Of a stretch of DNA of 64,000 nt, positions 35,358 to 44,633 are shown one piece after another (position 1 is the first letter of the stretch; each line of letters begins with the position of its first letter). Below the pieces are notes generated by a model, which was not told the DNA's origin, did no database searches, and saw only the letters and a program-made list of their open reading frames with translations. The position numbers were made by a program, and so were the translations under genes. The stretch comes from Streptomyces armeniacus (lineage in GTDB: Bacteria > Actinomycetota > Actinomycetes > Streptomycetales > Streptomycetaceae). The stretch is from the NCBI RefSeq assembly GCF_003355155.1, contig NZ_CP031320.1:6067367-6131366 (forward strand), written 5' to 3'.

Positions 35358-35914
35358 GCCAGCGCCTCCCGCATCGCGATCCTGGCCCGCCGGGCACGGG
35401 TCTTGACCGTGCCCTCGGGCAGCCCGAGCAGGACCGCGGTCTCCCGTACGGACAGCCCGTCGAGGACCATGGCCTGCAGTACCTGCCTCAGTTCCGGCGC
35501 CAGGCGGCGCAGCGCGTCGCCGACGTCGCCGCCGACGGTCGCCGCGAGCGCCTCCTCCTCGGCGGGCGCCGCCACGGCGGGGAGCGCGGCCGCCGGCGGC
35601 GGCTCGGCGTGGTGGGCCCTGCGCCGGAAGGCGTCGACGAGGCGGCGCGCCGCGATCGTCCACAGCCAGCCGACGGCCGTCCCGCCCACCGCGGAGCCCG
35701 CGAACGCGCCCGCCGCGCGCCACACCGCGAGGTACGTCTCCTGCATGACCTCCGCGACGATCTGCTCGTCGGCGCAGCGGCGGCGCAGCCGCACCGCCAT
35801 CCACGGCGCGGTACGCCGGTACAACTCCTCGAACGCCGCACGGTCGCCCCTGGCGACGAGCCGCACGAGACGCTCCTCGTCCGGCTCCCCCGGTGCCTTC
35901 CTCGCTGATCCCAC
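35354..35914 (-). CDS. ECF RNA polymerase sigma factor
   Basis: About 186 residues from GTG at 35914 (VGSARKAPGEPDEERLV). Region 2: GDRAAFEELYRRTAPWMAVR and IVAEVMQETYLAVWR with WLWTIAARRLVDAFRRRA. Region 4: LRRLAPELRQVLQAMVLDGL and VRETAVLLGLPEGTVKTRA. The start is uncertain; GTG at 35971 is possible, whereas the most distal ATG at 36079 lies inside an inserted repeat and is unlikely. It is translationally coupled to the anti-sigma gene, so the pair forms a standard regulated ECF unit. Confidence 0.88.
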   Translation of the reverse strand: MGSARKAPGEPDEERLVRLVARGDRAAFEELYRRTAPWMAVRLRRRCADEQIVAEVMQETYLAVWRAAGAFAGSAVGGTAVGWLWTIAARRLVDAFRRRAHHAEPPPAAALPAVAAPAEEEALAATVGGDVGDALRRLAPELRQVLQAMVLDGLSVRETAVLLGLPEGTVKTRARRARIAMREALA

Positions 35915-36008
35915 ACCCGCAAGACGCGGCGCACGGGCCGCGGGTTTTCCACCGGGGGTGATACGCGTCACATACGGGCTGCGCGGGCGACGGCGAGCCA
36001 CGCACCTC

Positions 36009-36128
36009 AGCCCGTCCGGCGCTTGAGGACACCCCTCGGGCCCCACAGCCCGCCAGTGGGCCGAATAGTGCGCTGCCACAGTGCAGGTTCACCGTGGCCG
36101 ACGGCCGTCCTCAAACGCCGGACGGGCT
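36009..36128. repeat. Dispersed repeat, copy D (120 bp)
   Basis: AGCCCGTCCGGCG with CTTGAGGAC at the left, GTCCTCAAACGCCGG with ACGGGCT at the right. The central part has diverged from copies A-C but keeps CACCGTGGCCGACGGCC before the right end. It lies between the divergent sigma-factor and zinc-ribbon genes. Confidence 0.85.
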
Positions 36129-36273
36129 TGAGGAGGCGGACGGTGTGCGGCAGCGGATCGGCAGTGTGCGGTGTGCCGCCCGTGCCGGATGGGGCGCCAC
36201 TCCGCGCGCCTGCGACGATGCGCCCCGTTCGCGCCCTGACTCCCCTCACGGACTCGCCCGCACGCTGCACTTC

Positions 36274-36774
36274 ATGGCGGCGACGGAGGAGACGGGGCAC
36301 CCGGAGGCCACCGGGCGGAGGCTGTGCCTGCACTGCCGCAGGCCGCGGCCGACCGCCAGGGAGCGCGGCCGGATCAACCTCATGGCCGTGCTCTGCGACG
36401 CCTGCTGGAACGCATACGCCAACGAACTCGCCGAGGAGGAGGGCGCCACCGCGCCGCCCAGACCGTACGGCGGCCCGGAGAACGTCACGTGGCACGAGCC
36501 GCCGGTCTGCGGCGACTGCGGGGCCACGATGGCGCACTACCCCACCAATTACGACCGCTGGGTCCATCTGGCCCTCCGCGATCTCCCGGCCAAGGACGTG
36601 CCTCCCCGCCACCGCTGGCGGCTGGAGACCGTGACGGGGCCGGACTCCCCTGCCGGCGTCGCGGTCGTTGCCGTACGCATCCGCGGCATCGAACCGCTCC
36701 CCGGCGAACTCGTACGCCCCGCGCACCGGGCGGTCTGCCTTTCTCCGGACGCTGTACGGGAGGCGGAGCAGTAG
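36274..36774 (+). CDS. Zinc-ribbon protein, possibly DUF6083 type
   Basis: 166 residues starting MAATEETGHPEATGRRLC. Two Cys-x2-Cys pairs (CLHCRRP and CDACWNAY) and a third (CGDCGATM) suggest one or two zinc ribbons. The remainder (WHEPPVCGDCG, YPTNYDRWVHLALRDLPAKD, VRIRGIEPLPGELVRPAHRA) resembles a small Streptomyces-specific family that I recall as DUF6083. Function is unknown. No good ribosome-binding site precedes the ATG, so the true start could differ; the frame is open upstream into the dispersed repeat. Confidence 0.65.
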   Translation: MAATEETGHPEATGRRLCLHCRRPRPTARERGRINLMAVLCDACWNAYANELAEEEGATAPPRPYGGPENVTWHEPPVCGDCGATMAHYPTNYDRWVHLALRDLPAKDVPPRHRWRLETVTGPDSPAGVAVVAVRIRGIEPLPGELVRPAHRAVCLSPDAVREAEQ

Positions 36775-37193
36775 CGGGCACGGAACCGGCACTGAGCGGC
36801 TCTTGCCCGGCTGCTGACGGCGCCATGGCCCCGGGATTCAATCTGGTCAAGGCCCCGGCCGCGCGGACGCTTCCGTACGGTGCACTCGTACGGCACCTCC
36901 GTACGGTGCGCTCGTACGCGCGGACGCTTCCGTACGGGCACCCCTCCATACGGCGCCCCCTCAACGTCCGCGCGCGCGGAGGCGGTTACGCCTCCGTACG
37001 GCGATTGTCTGGGGAGCGCGGCGCACAGGATGCCCGCGCCGGCCGCGGCGGTGACGGCGGGCGCGGCGACCGACGCGAGCCAGTCGGCCACGCGTGCGCC
37101 GCCGAGTGCGACGCACAGCCGGGCGGCCAGGGCGGCGGCGACGGCAAGCGCGACGGGCCACACGCCGCCGTTCCGCATCCCCGTCACGGGCAT
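36549..37193 (-). CDS. Doubtful small membrane protein in a CGTACG-rich region
   Basis: An ATG at 37193 opens a frame with two hydrophobic segments (VWPVALAVAAALAARLCVAL and ASVAAPAVTAAAGAGILCAA) in the first 60 residues, which look like a real membrane protein start. After that it runs through CGTACG-repeat DNA and then antisense to the zinc-ribbon gene, losing protein character. Either a short gene truncated by repeat expansion, or chance. Confidence 0.25.
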   Translation of the reverse strand: MPVTGMRNGGVWPVALAVAAALAARLCVALGGARVADWLASVAAPAVTAAAGAGILCAALPRQSPYGGVTASARADVEGAPYGGVPVRKRPRVRAHRTEVPYECTVRKRPRGRGLDQIESRGHGAVSSRARAAQCRFRARYCSASRTASGERQTARCAGRTSSPGSGSMPRMRTATTATPAGESGPVTVSSRQRWRGGTSLAGRSRRARWTQRS

Positions 37194-37521
37194 CAGTGGA
37201 CGCCACCGCGCGCGTTGTCACCCGCCGGCGGTCCGTTGTCACCGACTGGGGACCTGACCGTGATGGCGCCGGAGCCCGCACCATCCGGCCGCAGGGGCCG
37301 TGGCCGGATAGCGGTGGAGCGCGGGGTGCGGGGTGCTGCGGTCAGTTTGTGGGGGCGGGGAGACGAAAGAAGTACAGGGGAACGGAGGGCCGTTCGCGTA
37401 CGCACGGGATCAGACAGACCGGGCCGGGCCGGAGCGGGCCGGGCCGGGCCGGGCCGGAGCGGTGAACGGCGAACACGTCACAGCACACCACGGGCGACAC
37501 GACAAGCTGAGGAGTGAACGC
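36775..37521. other. Spacer rich in CGTACGG repeats
   Basis: About 750 bp. 36860-36970 consists largely of CCGTACGG and CTCGTACG repeats; 37410-37460 is a GGGCCGGGCC/GGGCCGGAGC repeat. AGGAG at 37510-37514 is the ribosome-binding site of the SGNH hydrolase. Apart from the doubtful minus-strand frame ending at 36549, no gene is supported. Confidence 0.5.
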
Positions 37522-38856
37522 ATGAGACGACGCACGTACGACAGACCTCCGCACGGGCGGTTACGCACCGCCCTGCGGCCGCTGGCGGTGCTGTTCTCCG
37601 CTGCCGCGCTGCTGTCTGCTCCGCTCCTGCCGGTGTCCGGCGAGAGCGCGGCGGGTGCGGCCGCCTCGGCCGCCGAGCGGCCCGGCGGCGGCCAGGAGCG
37701 GGCCAGCGGCCAGGAGTGGCACGGCGGTTGGGCGGCCTCCGTGCAGCCGCCGGGCCGCGGCCTCTTCCCGAACTGGTCGCAGCAGGGCTTCGCTCGGCAG
37801 ACGCTGCGCCAGGTGGTCCGCGTGAGCAACGGCGGCACCGGCGCCCGTTTCGAACTCTCCAACCGCTACGGCACCTCCGCCCTGAACGTCGCCGGCGCCA
37901 CCGTCGGGCGTACGGACCGGGGCGCGGCGGTGCGGAAGGGCACCGTACGGGCCGTCACCTTCGGGGGCGCGGAGTCGGTGACGGTCCCCGCGGGCGGCGA
38001 GCTGTTCAGCGACGCGGTGCCGATGCGCGTCAGGGAGCTGGAGTCGCTGACCGTCACCCTGTACCTCGCCGAGCCGACCGGCCCGGCGACGTACCACATG
38101 GCGGCCTCGGCGACGAGCTACCGGGCGCCGGGCGACCACCGTTCGGACGAGAGCGGAGAGCCGTTCGGCGAGACCTCCCTGTCCTGGTACTACCTCTCGG
38201 ACGTCGAGGTACGCGGCGAGGGCGGCGCACGCGCGGACGGAGTGGTGGCCTTCGGCGACTCGATCACCGACGGCTTCGCCTCCACGGTCGACGCCGACAA
38301 TCGCTATCCGGACGAATTGGCGGAGCGGTTCGTGGCGGAAGAGCGGCCACGCAGCGTCCTCAACCACGGGATCAGCGGAAACATGATCACGTTCGGCACG
38401 CCGGGCACGGGCGAGAGCGGCGTCGACCGCTTCCGGAAGGACGTGCTCGCCGAGCCCGGAGTGAGCACCGTCATCGTGCTGGCGGGCATCAACGACATCG
38501 GCCTCGGGCGTCCGGGCGGCCAGATCCCGGACGTGTCCGTGGAGCAGCTCATCGCCGCGCACCGCGACGTCGTCGCCCAGGCGCACGACGCGGGCCTCAA
38601 GGTGATCGGGGCGACCCTGGTGCCGTTCGAGGGCGCGTCCTACTTCACCGAGCGCGGCGAGGAGAAACGCGACGCGGTCAACGAGTGGATCCGTACGTCC
38701 GGCGCGTACGACGCGGTCGTCGACCTGGACCGGGTGCTGGCCGACCCGGCCGACGCGGACCGGCTGGCGCCCGCGTACGACAGCGGCGACCATCTGCACC
38801 CGAGTGACGCCGGCTACCACGCGATGGCCGAGGCGATCGACGTCGGCGCGCTCTGA
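37522..38856 (+). CDS. Secreted SGNH/GDSL hydrolase
   Basis: 444 residues, ATG at 37522 with AGGAG 8 bases upstream. An N-terminal basic segment and signal peptide (RPLAVLFSAAALLSAPLLPV) precede an ~180-residue beta-rich domain (about 65-235). The SGNH domain follows: VVAFGDSITDGF (block I, catalytic Ser), NHGISGN (Gly), VIVLAGINDIG (Asn) and DHLHPSDAGYHAMA (Asp/His). It would be a secreted esterase or lipase acting on acyl esters or glycans. Length and layout fit the two-domain Streptomyces type. Confidence 0.92.
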   Translation: MRRRTYDRPPHGRLRTALRPLAVLFSAAALLSAPLLPVSGESAAGAAASAAERPGGGQERASGQEWHGGWAASVQPPGRGLFPNWSQQGFARQTLRQVVRVSNGGTGARFELSNRYGTSALNVAGATVGRTDRGAAVRKGTVRAVTFGGAESVTVPAGGELFSDAVPMRVRELESLTVTLYLAEPTGPATYHMAASATSYRAPGDHRSDESGEPFGETSLSWYYLSDVEVRGEGGARADGVVAFGDSITDGFASTVDADNRYPDELAERFVAEERPRSVLNHGISGNMITFGTPGTGESGVDRFRKDVLAEPGVSTVIVLAGINDIGLGRPGGQIPDVSVEQLIAAHRDVVAQAHDAGLKVIGATLVPFEGASYFTERGEEKRDAVNEWIRTSGAYDAVVDLDRVLADPADADRLAPAYDSGDHLHPSDAGYHAMAEAIDVGAL

Positions 38857-39045
38857 CGTCCGCCGCCGGGCAGCACCGTCCGGCACCACCCGGTGCACCG
38901 CACCGCACCGTCCGACGCCGCCCTTCCGGGCCCCTGTCCGGCGTCGGGAACGTACGCCCAACACCCTCCGCTTGCGCGCCCTTTCAGCGCCCGGAGACCT
39001 GCCGCCCGCGCTCTCCGTCCCGCGCTCTCCGTCCGCAGGCGGCGC

Positions 39046-40527
39046 TCACTTGCGGACGAGCGATCTGAAGGCATCCCGTACGTCACCGTCGGACGCCTTC
39101 ACGTACACCTCCGACGGCGGACCGAAATCGGTGGGCCCGTGGGTCGTGTACGAGAGCCGCTGAGGGCAGCTCGTACCGCCGATCTCCACCTTCCTGTCGG
39201 CCACGAGCCTGCCCGTCCGCAGCTCGTACACCTTCACCGGAATCGCGATCCGCCGGAACGTCACATCCGTGGGGAAACCCGGGCCGATCTTGTTCTCGTA
39301 CGGGCAGGTCCGTACGGAGGCGCCGAACTTCTTCTCGCCCGCGCACACCACCAGTACGGCCTTCTCCGCGTCGTCCGTCCGCCACGAGCCCGGCAGCTTC
39401 CCGGTGTACGTGTCGTTGCCGTAGAACAGTGCCCGGTTGACGCCCTTGCCGTACGCGGGGGCGCCGCTGTACTTCGCCGGCCTGTCGCAGTATTCGGGCT
39501 GTGCGCCGCTGCCCGAACCGCCGAGCAGGCCGCGCACGTGCGCGAGTTCGAGGGCGAGCGTGGCCTTCCTGGCGCCGGCGCGGGCGCGTGTCCTGGCGCT
39601 CTCCTTGTAGTCGGGGTACCGGTCGAGCAGCTGCTCGTAGCGCGTACGCGCCGTCTTCCAGTCGTGGTCCGCCATGAGGTCGTCGCCGCAGCCGACGAGC
39701 GCGGCGGGCGCCGTACGCGGGACGGCGCCCGCGGAGCGGTCCAGCGTGTCGTGGCTCGCGTTCCGTTTGCGCAGCCATTCGGTGACCGCGACGGTGTCGC
39801 ACGGGTCCTTGGCGGGCAGCCCGCCGAGGAACCCGTCCAGGACCGTGCCGGCCATCCGCTCGTGCCCGTCCCACTTCTCCAGGACCGCGGCGAGCCCGTC
39901 GAAACCGGCGCTCAACGCCTCTGTGTCGCCCGTCAGCCCGGTCGTGAGCCTCTGCCCGGCCTCCGCCAGCCGCCGGCACGCCCGGACGGTCTCGTCGCCG
40001 CGTACGGCCGCCGGCGCGTCGGCGACGCGGTTGGCAAACCACACGCCGTCCTGGGCGTCCAGCGCCCGCGCGCAGTCGCCGCTGTCGCGCGCCTCGTCGA
40101 CGGACTCCTCGATGCGGTGCGCGTCGAACCGCAGGAGCCCCGCGAGCAGCAGCACCGGGACGGTCACGCAGACGGCCACCACCCGCTGCCTCCGTACGGC
40201 GGCCCGCCGCGTACGGCCGCCGGCCAGGAACCACCCGTGCGCGACCAGCACCGCCCACCACAGGAGCACGACGCACTCGAGCCACACGGACTCGAAGGCC
40301 GACCCGAGGAGGACGAGCAGGACGAGGGTGCCCAGGCCGGTGGCGGCGGCGAGCCCGCGCCGGCCGAGCATGAGGTAACCGGCGCCGAGCAGCGAGGCGT
40401 TGGCGAGGGCGACGGCCGCCGGGTCGTACGAGTGGCGGGCCGCGGGCGGGACTTCCGGCGGGTCCGGTTCCGGCGCGGCCGGTTCCGGCGCGGCCGGTTC
40501 CGGCGCGGCCGGCGTCGGGTGATCCAT
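39046..40527 (-). CDS. Membrane protein of unknown function
   Basis: 493 residues. The N-terminus has a repeated AAPEP motif (three copies). About residues 35-135 contain three or four hydrophobic helices (LANASLLGAGYLMLG, GLGTLVLLVLLGSA, ECVVLLWWAVLVAHGW, VVAVCVTVPVLLLAGLL). The remaining ~350 residues are outside the helices: a helical part with a TPR-like stretch (DWKTARTRYEQLLDRYPDYKE) and a C-terminal beta-rich domain with cysteines (VLVVCAGEKKFG, VRTCPYENKIG, VEIGGTSCPQRL). It converges with the SGNH gene. I do not recognise a named family. Confidence 0.75.
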   Translation of the reverse strand: MDHPTPAAPEPAAPEPAAPEPDPPEVPPAARHSYDPAAVALANASLLGAGYLMLGRRGLAAATGLGTLVLLVLLGSAFESVWLECVVLLWWAVLVAHGWFLAGGRTRRAAVRRQRVVAVCVTVPVLLLAGLLRFDAHRIEESVDEARDSGDCARALDAQDGVWFANRVADAPAAVRGDETVRACRRLAEAGQRLTTGLTGDTEALSAGFDGLAAVLEKWDGHERMAGTVLDGFLGGLPAKDPCDTVAVTEWLRKRNASHDTLDRSAGAVPRTAPAALVGCGDDLMADHDWKTARTRYEQLLDRYPDYKESARTRARAGARKATLALELAHVRGLLGGSGSGAQPEYCDRPAKYSGAPAYGKGVNRALFYGNDTYTGKLPGSWRTDDAEKAVLVVCAGEKKFGASVRTCPYENKIGPGFPTDVTFRRIAIPVKVYELRTGRLVADRKVEIGGTSCPQRLSYTTHGPTDFGPPSEVYVKASDGDVRDAFRSLVRK

Positions 40528-40697
40528 CGCGGTCCCTTCTCACGGAACGGGAGACGGCCGCCACTCATTGTCGGCACGAGTGCCGGGACGGGTCCCGAGG
40601 CCGTACGGGGACCGCGCGGCCTCCGTACGGTGGCGGGGCCCGCCTCCGTACGGCGTCGGGGCCCGCCTCCGTACGGGGCCGGGATAGGTTGCGGCGC

Positions 40698-41252
40698 ATG
40701 ACCGACGTGGACGCGCAGGGACGCGCGGAACCGCCCCTGGCCGCAGGCGAACCCGCCACCCTGCTGGGCTTCCTGGACTTCCAGCGCGCCACCCTGGAGT
40801 GGAAGTGCGAAGGGCTGGACGCGACCGCGCTGAGGGCGACGACGGCCGCCTCGGCGATGACCCTGGGCGGGCTGCTCAAGCACCTGGCCTACGTGGAGGA
40901 CCACTGGTGCTCCTGGGCGCTGCACGGGCACGTCCGGCAGCCGCCGTGGGACGCCGTCGACTGGGCGGCCGACCCCGACTGGGACTGGCGCTCGGCGGCC
41001 GGGGACAGCCCCGCGGAACTGCTGGCGCTGTGGCGGAACTCCGTAAGCCGCTCCCGTTCACTCGTCGCCGAGGCGCTGTCCGAAGACGACGGCGAGGGCG
41101 GCGGGCTGGAGCGGCTGGGCAGGCGCGTGCTGCCCAACGGCACGGCGCCCAGCCTGCGGTGGATTCTGTGTCATCTGACGCAGGAGTACGCGCGGCACAA
41201 CGGCCACGCGGACCTCCTGCGGGAATCTTTGGACGGTGCCACCGGCGAATAG
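40698..41252 (+). CDS. DinB-like (DUF664) protein, possible mycothiol-dependent enzyme
   Basis: 184 residues from ATG at 40698. A four-helix DinB/DUF664 fold is indicated by LLKHLAYVEDHWCSWALHG and WILCHLTQEYARHNGHADLL, which supply the metal-binding histidines. In actinobacteria such proteins include mycothiol S-transferases. The Trp-rich middle (AADPDWDWRSAAGD) is typical of DUF664. It precedes the LuxR-type regulator by 205 bp on the same strand. Confidence 0.85.
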   Translation: MTDVDAQGRAEPPLAAGEPATLLGFLDFQRATLEWKCEGLDATALRATTAASAMTLGGLLKHLAYVEDHWCSWALHGHVRQPPWDAVDWAADPDWDWRSAAGDSPAELLALWRNSVSRSRSLVAEALSEDDGEGGGLERLGRRVLPNGTAPSLRWILCHLTQEYARHNGHADLLRESLDGATGE

Positions 41253-41456
41253 CCGTACGGCGCCCGGACCAGCGCGAAAAGGCGCCGGAGTGCGGCAGGC
41301 GCGGACGCGGGGCACGGGCCGGCGGCGGTGAGTCGGGCACGCGCGCAGGGCGCCGCTACCGGGCGTGTGACTCCAATGGCACTACTCACGCGTTGTTCAC
41401 GCTCTGAATCCGCTTACGTACGCTGTGGCGGGATCGTTTCTTCACTCGGGAGTGGC

Positions 41457-43865
41457 ATGGGATTCGGGTTCGGACAGCGGCGTGGCGGGGAACTCCCCGT
41501 GGAACTCACCAGTTTTGTCGGCCGCGCGAAGGAACTCGCCCTGGTCCGCGACGAGTTCGAGCGCGGCAGGCTGGTCACCCTCGTCGGTCCCGGCGGCGTC
41601 GGCAAGAGCCGTACGGCGCTGCGGGCGGCGGCCGAGCTCGCCGGACACTTCGCGGACGGGGTGTGGCTGGTCGAGCTGTCGGCCCTGCACGACGCCGAGT
41701 TGGTGCCGTCGACGCTCGCCGCCGTCCTCGAGCTGCCCGAGCAGTCCGGCATGGAGCCGCTCGACGCGATCGTCGCGCACCTCAGGGACCGCAGGCTGCT
41801 GATCATCCTCGACACCTGCGAACACCTCCTCGACGCCGCCGCGATGCTCTCCGACATCCTGCTGCGCGGTGCTCCGGAGGTCAGCGTGCTCGCCACCAGC
41901 CGGCAGCCGCTCGACGTGCCGGGCGAGCACTGCGTGTACGTCGCGCCGCTCAGCGCGGACGACGGGTTGGAGCTGTTCGTGCAGCGCGCCGGGACGGTCG
42001 TGCCTGGCTTCGCCGCGACCGACGACAGCAGGGAGCAGCTGCTCGCCCTGGTGGAGCGGCTGGACGGCATCCCCCTCGCGCTGGAGCTGTCCGCCGTACG
42101 GCTGCGCGCCGTGTCCCTCGGCGAACTGGTGTCCCGGCTCGATCACCGCTTCGAGGTGCTCACGGGCGGCCGGCGTACGGCGCAGAACCGGCACCAGACG
42201 CTGCGTACGGCCATCGGCTGGTCGCACGAGCTGTGCACGCCCGAGGAACGGCTGCTGTGGGCGCGACTGTCCGTCTTCGCCGGTTCCTTCGAACTCTCCG
42301 CCGCGGAACAGGTTTGCGCGGGCGGCGGGCTGACGCGCGAGCAGGTGCTGGAGACGCTGATCGGGCTCGTCGACAAGTCCGTGGTGCAGCGGATAGGCGA
42401 ACGCGGCGAGCGTTACCGCCTGCTGGACACCATCCGCGAGTACGGCGCCGGCTGGCTGACGGAGACGGGCGACGCGGAGACCGTACGGGCGCGGCACTTC
42501 GCGTACTACCAGCGGCTGTGCGACCGCTTGTGGGACGAGCTGCTGACACCCGCACAGGTCGAGCTGCACCGGGCGGTGCGGAACGAGATCGCCGACGTGC
42601 GGGCGGCGTTGGAGTACGCGTTCTCCGCTGCCCGCCGTACGGACGGCGACGCGGACGGGAATGCCGGTGCGGACGGTGGCGGTGCAGAGGGTGGCGGTGC
42701 GGAGAGTGCCGGTGCAGAGGGTGGCGGCGCGGACGGTGACGCCGACGGCAGGGCGGCGGCGGGCCTGTGGATGGCCGCGCAGCTCGCGCCGTACTGGCGG
42801 GCGGCCGGGACGCTGTCCGAGGGGCGCCACTGGATCGACAAGGGCCTCGCCCTCGTACCGGAGGACTGCGCCGAACGCGCCTGGGGCCTGTTCATGACCG
42901 GCGTGTTCGCCATGTGGACAGCGGACCTGGCGACCGCGCCCGTCCGTGTGGAGGAAGCGCATGCCGTGGCGGAGCGGTCCGGCACCGTACGGGTCACGAT
43001 GTTCACGGACGCGTATCTGGGCGCGATGACCGCCCTCGGCGGCGAGTTGGACGAGGGCCTCGACGCGATGGAGGACGCGCGCCGCCGGATCGTCGACGCG
43101 AACGACGGCCTGGGCATGGCCGTCATCCACAACGAGGGCGCGCTGCTGCGGGCCGTGCTCGGCGACTCGGCGGGCGCCCTGGAGCTGTGCGAGCTCGGGC
43201 TGTCGTATCTGGAGGGCACAGGCGACCGCCAGTTCTACGCGTCCACACTCGGTGTGCAGGGCATCTGCCTGTGGCTGGCCGGCCAGTGCGAGGAGAGCGC
43301 GGAGCCGCTGCGGCGGGCGCTGGAGGCGGCGAGCGAGGTCGGCGAGGTCCTGGTGGCCGCGCTGGCGTGCCTGGTGCTGGCGTGGCACGCGGCACGGCAG
43401 CAGAGGTATGTCAGGGCGGGCTGGCTGCTGGGTTACGCGGAGAACGCGCGACGGCTCAGCGGCGACCCGGTGGGCATGCTCCCGTCGCTGCTGGAGGAGC
43501 AGGAGTCCATGCAGAAGCTGGTGCGGACGGCGCTGGGGAACACGGAGTTCGACCGGTGGCGTGCGACGGGCGCACGGATGTCCGGTACGGACGTGCTGGA
43601 GGCCGTCCGCACCGACGCGGACGAGCCGCTGACCGCCGGCCGCGGCGCCTCCGTCCCCCGCGCCCGCAAGCGGGCGGCGACGGACGTCCTCACCCGGCGC
43701 GAACGGGAGGTCGCCGCGCTGGTGACACAGGGCCTGTCCAACCGGGAGGTCGCGGAGCGGCTGGTGATCTCCAAACGGACCGCCGACGCGCACGTCGAGC
43801 ACATCCTCGCGAAGCTCGGCGTCACCTCCCGTACGGAGATCCCGGCGGCGGTGCCGGAGGGGTAG
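41457..43865 (+). CDS. Large ATPase regulator with C-terminal LuxR HTH
   Basis: 802 residues, ATG at 41457 after CGGGAGTGG. NTPase domain: LTSFVGRAKELALVRDEF, Walker A GPGGVGKSRTALR, and LLIILDTCEHLLDAA (Walker B region). A winged-helix/TPR-like middle follows, with a low-complexity loop of Gly/Ala/Glu repeats (about 400-425, GGGAEGGGAESAGAEGGG). The C-terminus has LTRREREVAALVTQGLSNRE and KRTADAHVEHILAKLGVTSR, a LuxR HTH. It lacks the SARP domain of AfsR but shares its ATPase and TPR architecture. Probable ATP-dependent transcription activator; targets unknown. Confidence 0.9.
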   Translation: MGFGFGQRRGGELPVELTSFVGRAKELALVRDEFERGRLVTLVGPGGVGKSRTALRAAAELAGHFADGVWLVELSALHDAELVPSTLAAVLELPEQSGMEPLDAIVAHLRDRRLLIILDTCEHLLDAAAMLSDILLRGAPEVSVLATSRQPLDVPGEHCVYVAPLSADDGLELFVQRAGTVVPGFAATDDSREQLLALVERLDGIPLALELSAVRLRAVSLGELVSRLDHRFEVLTGGRRTAQNRHQTLRTAIGWSHELCTPEERLLWARLSVFAGSFELSAAEQVCAGGGLTREQVLETLIGLVDKSVVQRIGERGERYRLLDTIREYGAGWLTETGDAETVRARHFAYYQRLCDRLWDELLTPAQVELHRAVRNEIADVRAALEYAFSAARRTDGDADGNAGADGGGAEGGGAESAGAEGGGADGDADGRAAAGLWMAAQLAPYWRAAGTLSEGRHWIDKGLALVPEDCAERAWGLFMTGVFAMWTADLATAPVRVEEAHAVAERSGTVRVTMFTDAYLGAMTALGGELDEGLDAMEDARRRIVDANDGLGMAVIHNEGALLRAVLGDSAGALELCELGLSYLEGTGDRQFYASTLGVQGICLWLAGQCEESAEPLRRALEAASEVGEVLVAALACLVLAWHAARQQRYVRAGWLLGYAENARRLSGDPVGMLPSLLEEQESMQKLVRTALGNTEFDRWRATGARMSGTDVLEAVRTDADEPLTAGRGASVPRARKRAATDVLTRREREVAALVTQGLSNREVAERLVISKRTADAHVEHILAKLGVTSRTEIPAAVPEG

Positions 43866-44633
43866 CCGGACGTCCCCGTACGGGGATGCCGGACGGAGGC
43901 GCCGCGCGGCGGGTACGTACGGACGCGGACGTGTCCGTACGGAGCACGGGTACGTACGCGCGGCACGGCGTACGTACGCGGCGGCGGCCACGCGCCACCG
44001 GATACGTACGCCATCCGCGCGCGGGCGGCACCGCATACGTAGACCGTCCGATGGTCGAGGACGAACGCCCGTCCATCCGGGCGACGCCCGGCCAAGAGGC
44101 GGTGCCCCGTTCCCGGCGGCAACCGCTCGGCGCGGGCCGAGGGCCGTCCTCAAACGCCGGACAGGCCGGCTCTGGCCGCTCGCCGCCGTCTGCCACGAGA
44201 TCCGGCCGTGTACGTATACGGACACGCGCGTCCGCCCGGCAGCCGTATACCGATCTTCCCTGCTTACCGATGTGTGCGGCCCGCCCGCACGGCAGGCTGG
44301 AATCGCCGCCCGGGGGACCGAGGCAGGCGGGCACCGGCACCTGTTGGTCAACCCCACGGCTGTCATGGCGAGGCGCCCGTGCTGTCCTGCCCCTCGGGCG
44401 GTGTGGGAGCGGGCCGCTGCCCCGAGGAGGGGCAGCCGCCTGCTGCGTACAACCCCCCTGTGCGCCTGCCTCGTACGGCACCCGCTCACCGCCGTGTGCG
44501 TCCTCCGGGCCGGGAGGGCGTACGCGCGCGGCTGCCGTACGGAGACCACCGCGGAGGCTCCCCTAGGGAGGCGGATTTCCCCCTGGGCGGACTTCCCGGC
44601 GGACTTCGAGGCGGGCGCGCCTTCAGGTGGTGC
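43866..44633. other. Long spacer with CGTACG repeats and a degraded copy of the dispersed repeat
   Basis: 770 bp between convergent genes. 43880-44040 is dense in CGTACG motifs. A degraded fifth copy of the dispersed repeat spans about 44041-44167 (left AGACCGTCCG, GAGGACGAAC; right GTCCTCAAACGCCGG). 44170-44633 contains open frames on both strands, none with family features or ribosome-binding sites. I see no supportable gene. Confidence 0.5.

Noticed and set aside
35915..36079. N-terminal extension of the ECF sigma factor to the ATG at 36079
   Set aside because: That ATG lies inside dispersed repeat copy D and the extension lacks family similarity; a GTG near 35914 gives the normal length.
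44170..44600. Genes in the spacer between the LuxR regulator and the XRE gene
   Set aside because: Open frames exist on both strands but have no ribosome-binding sites, family motifs or consistent coding bias.
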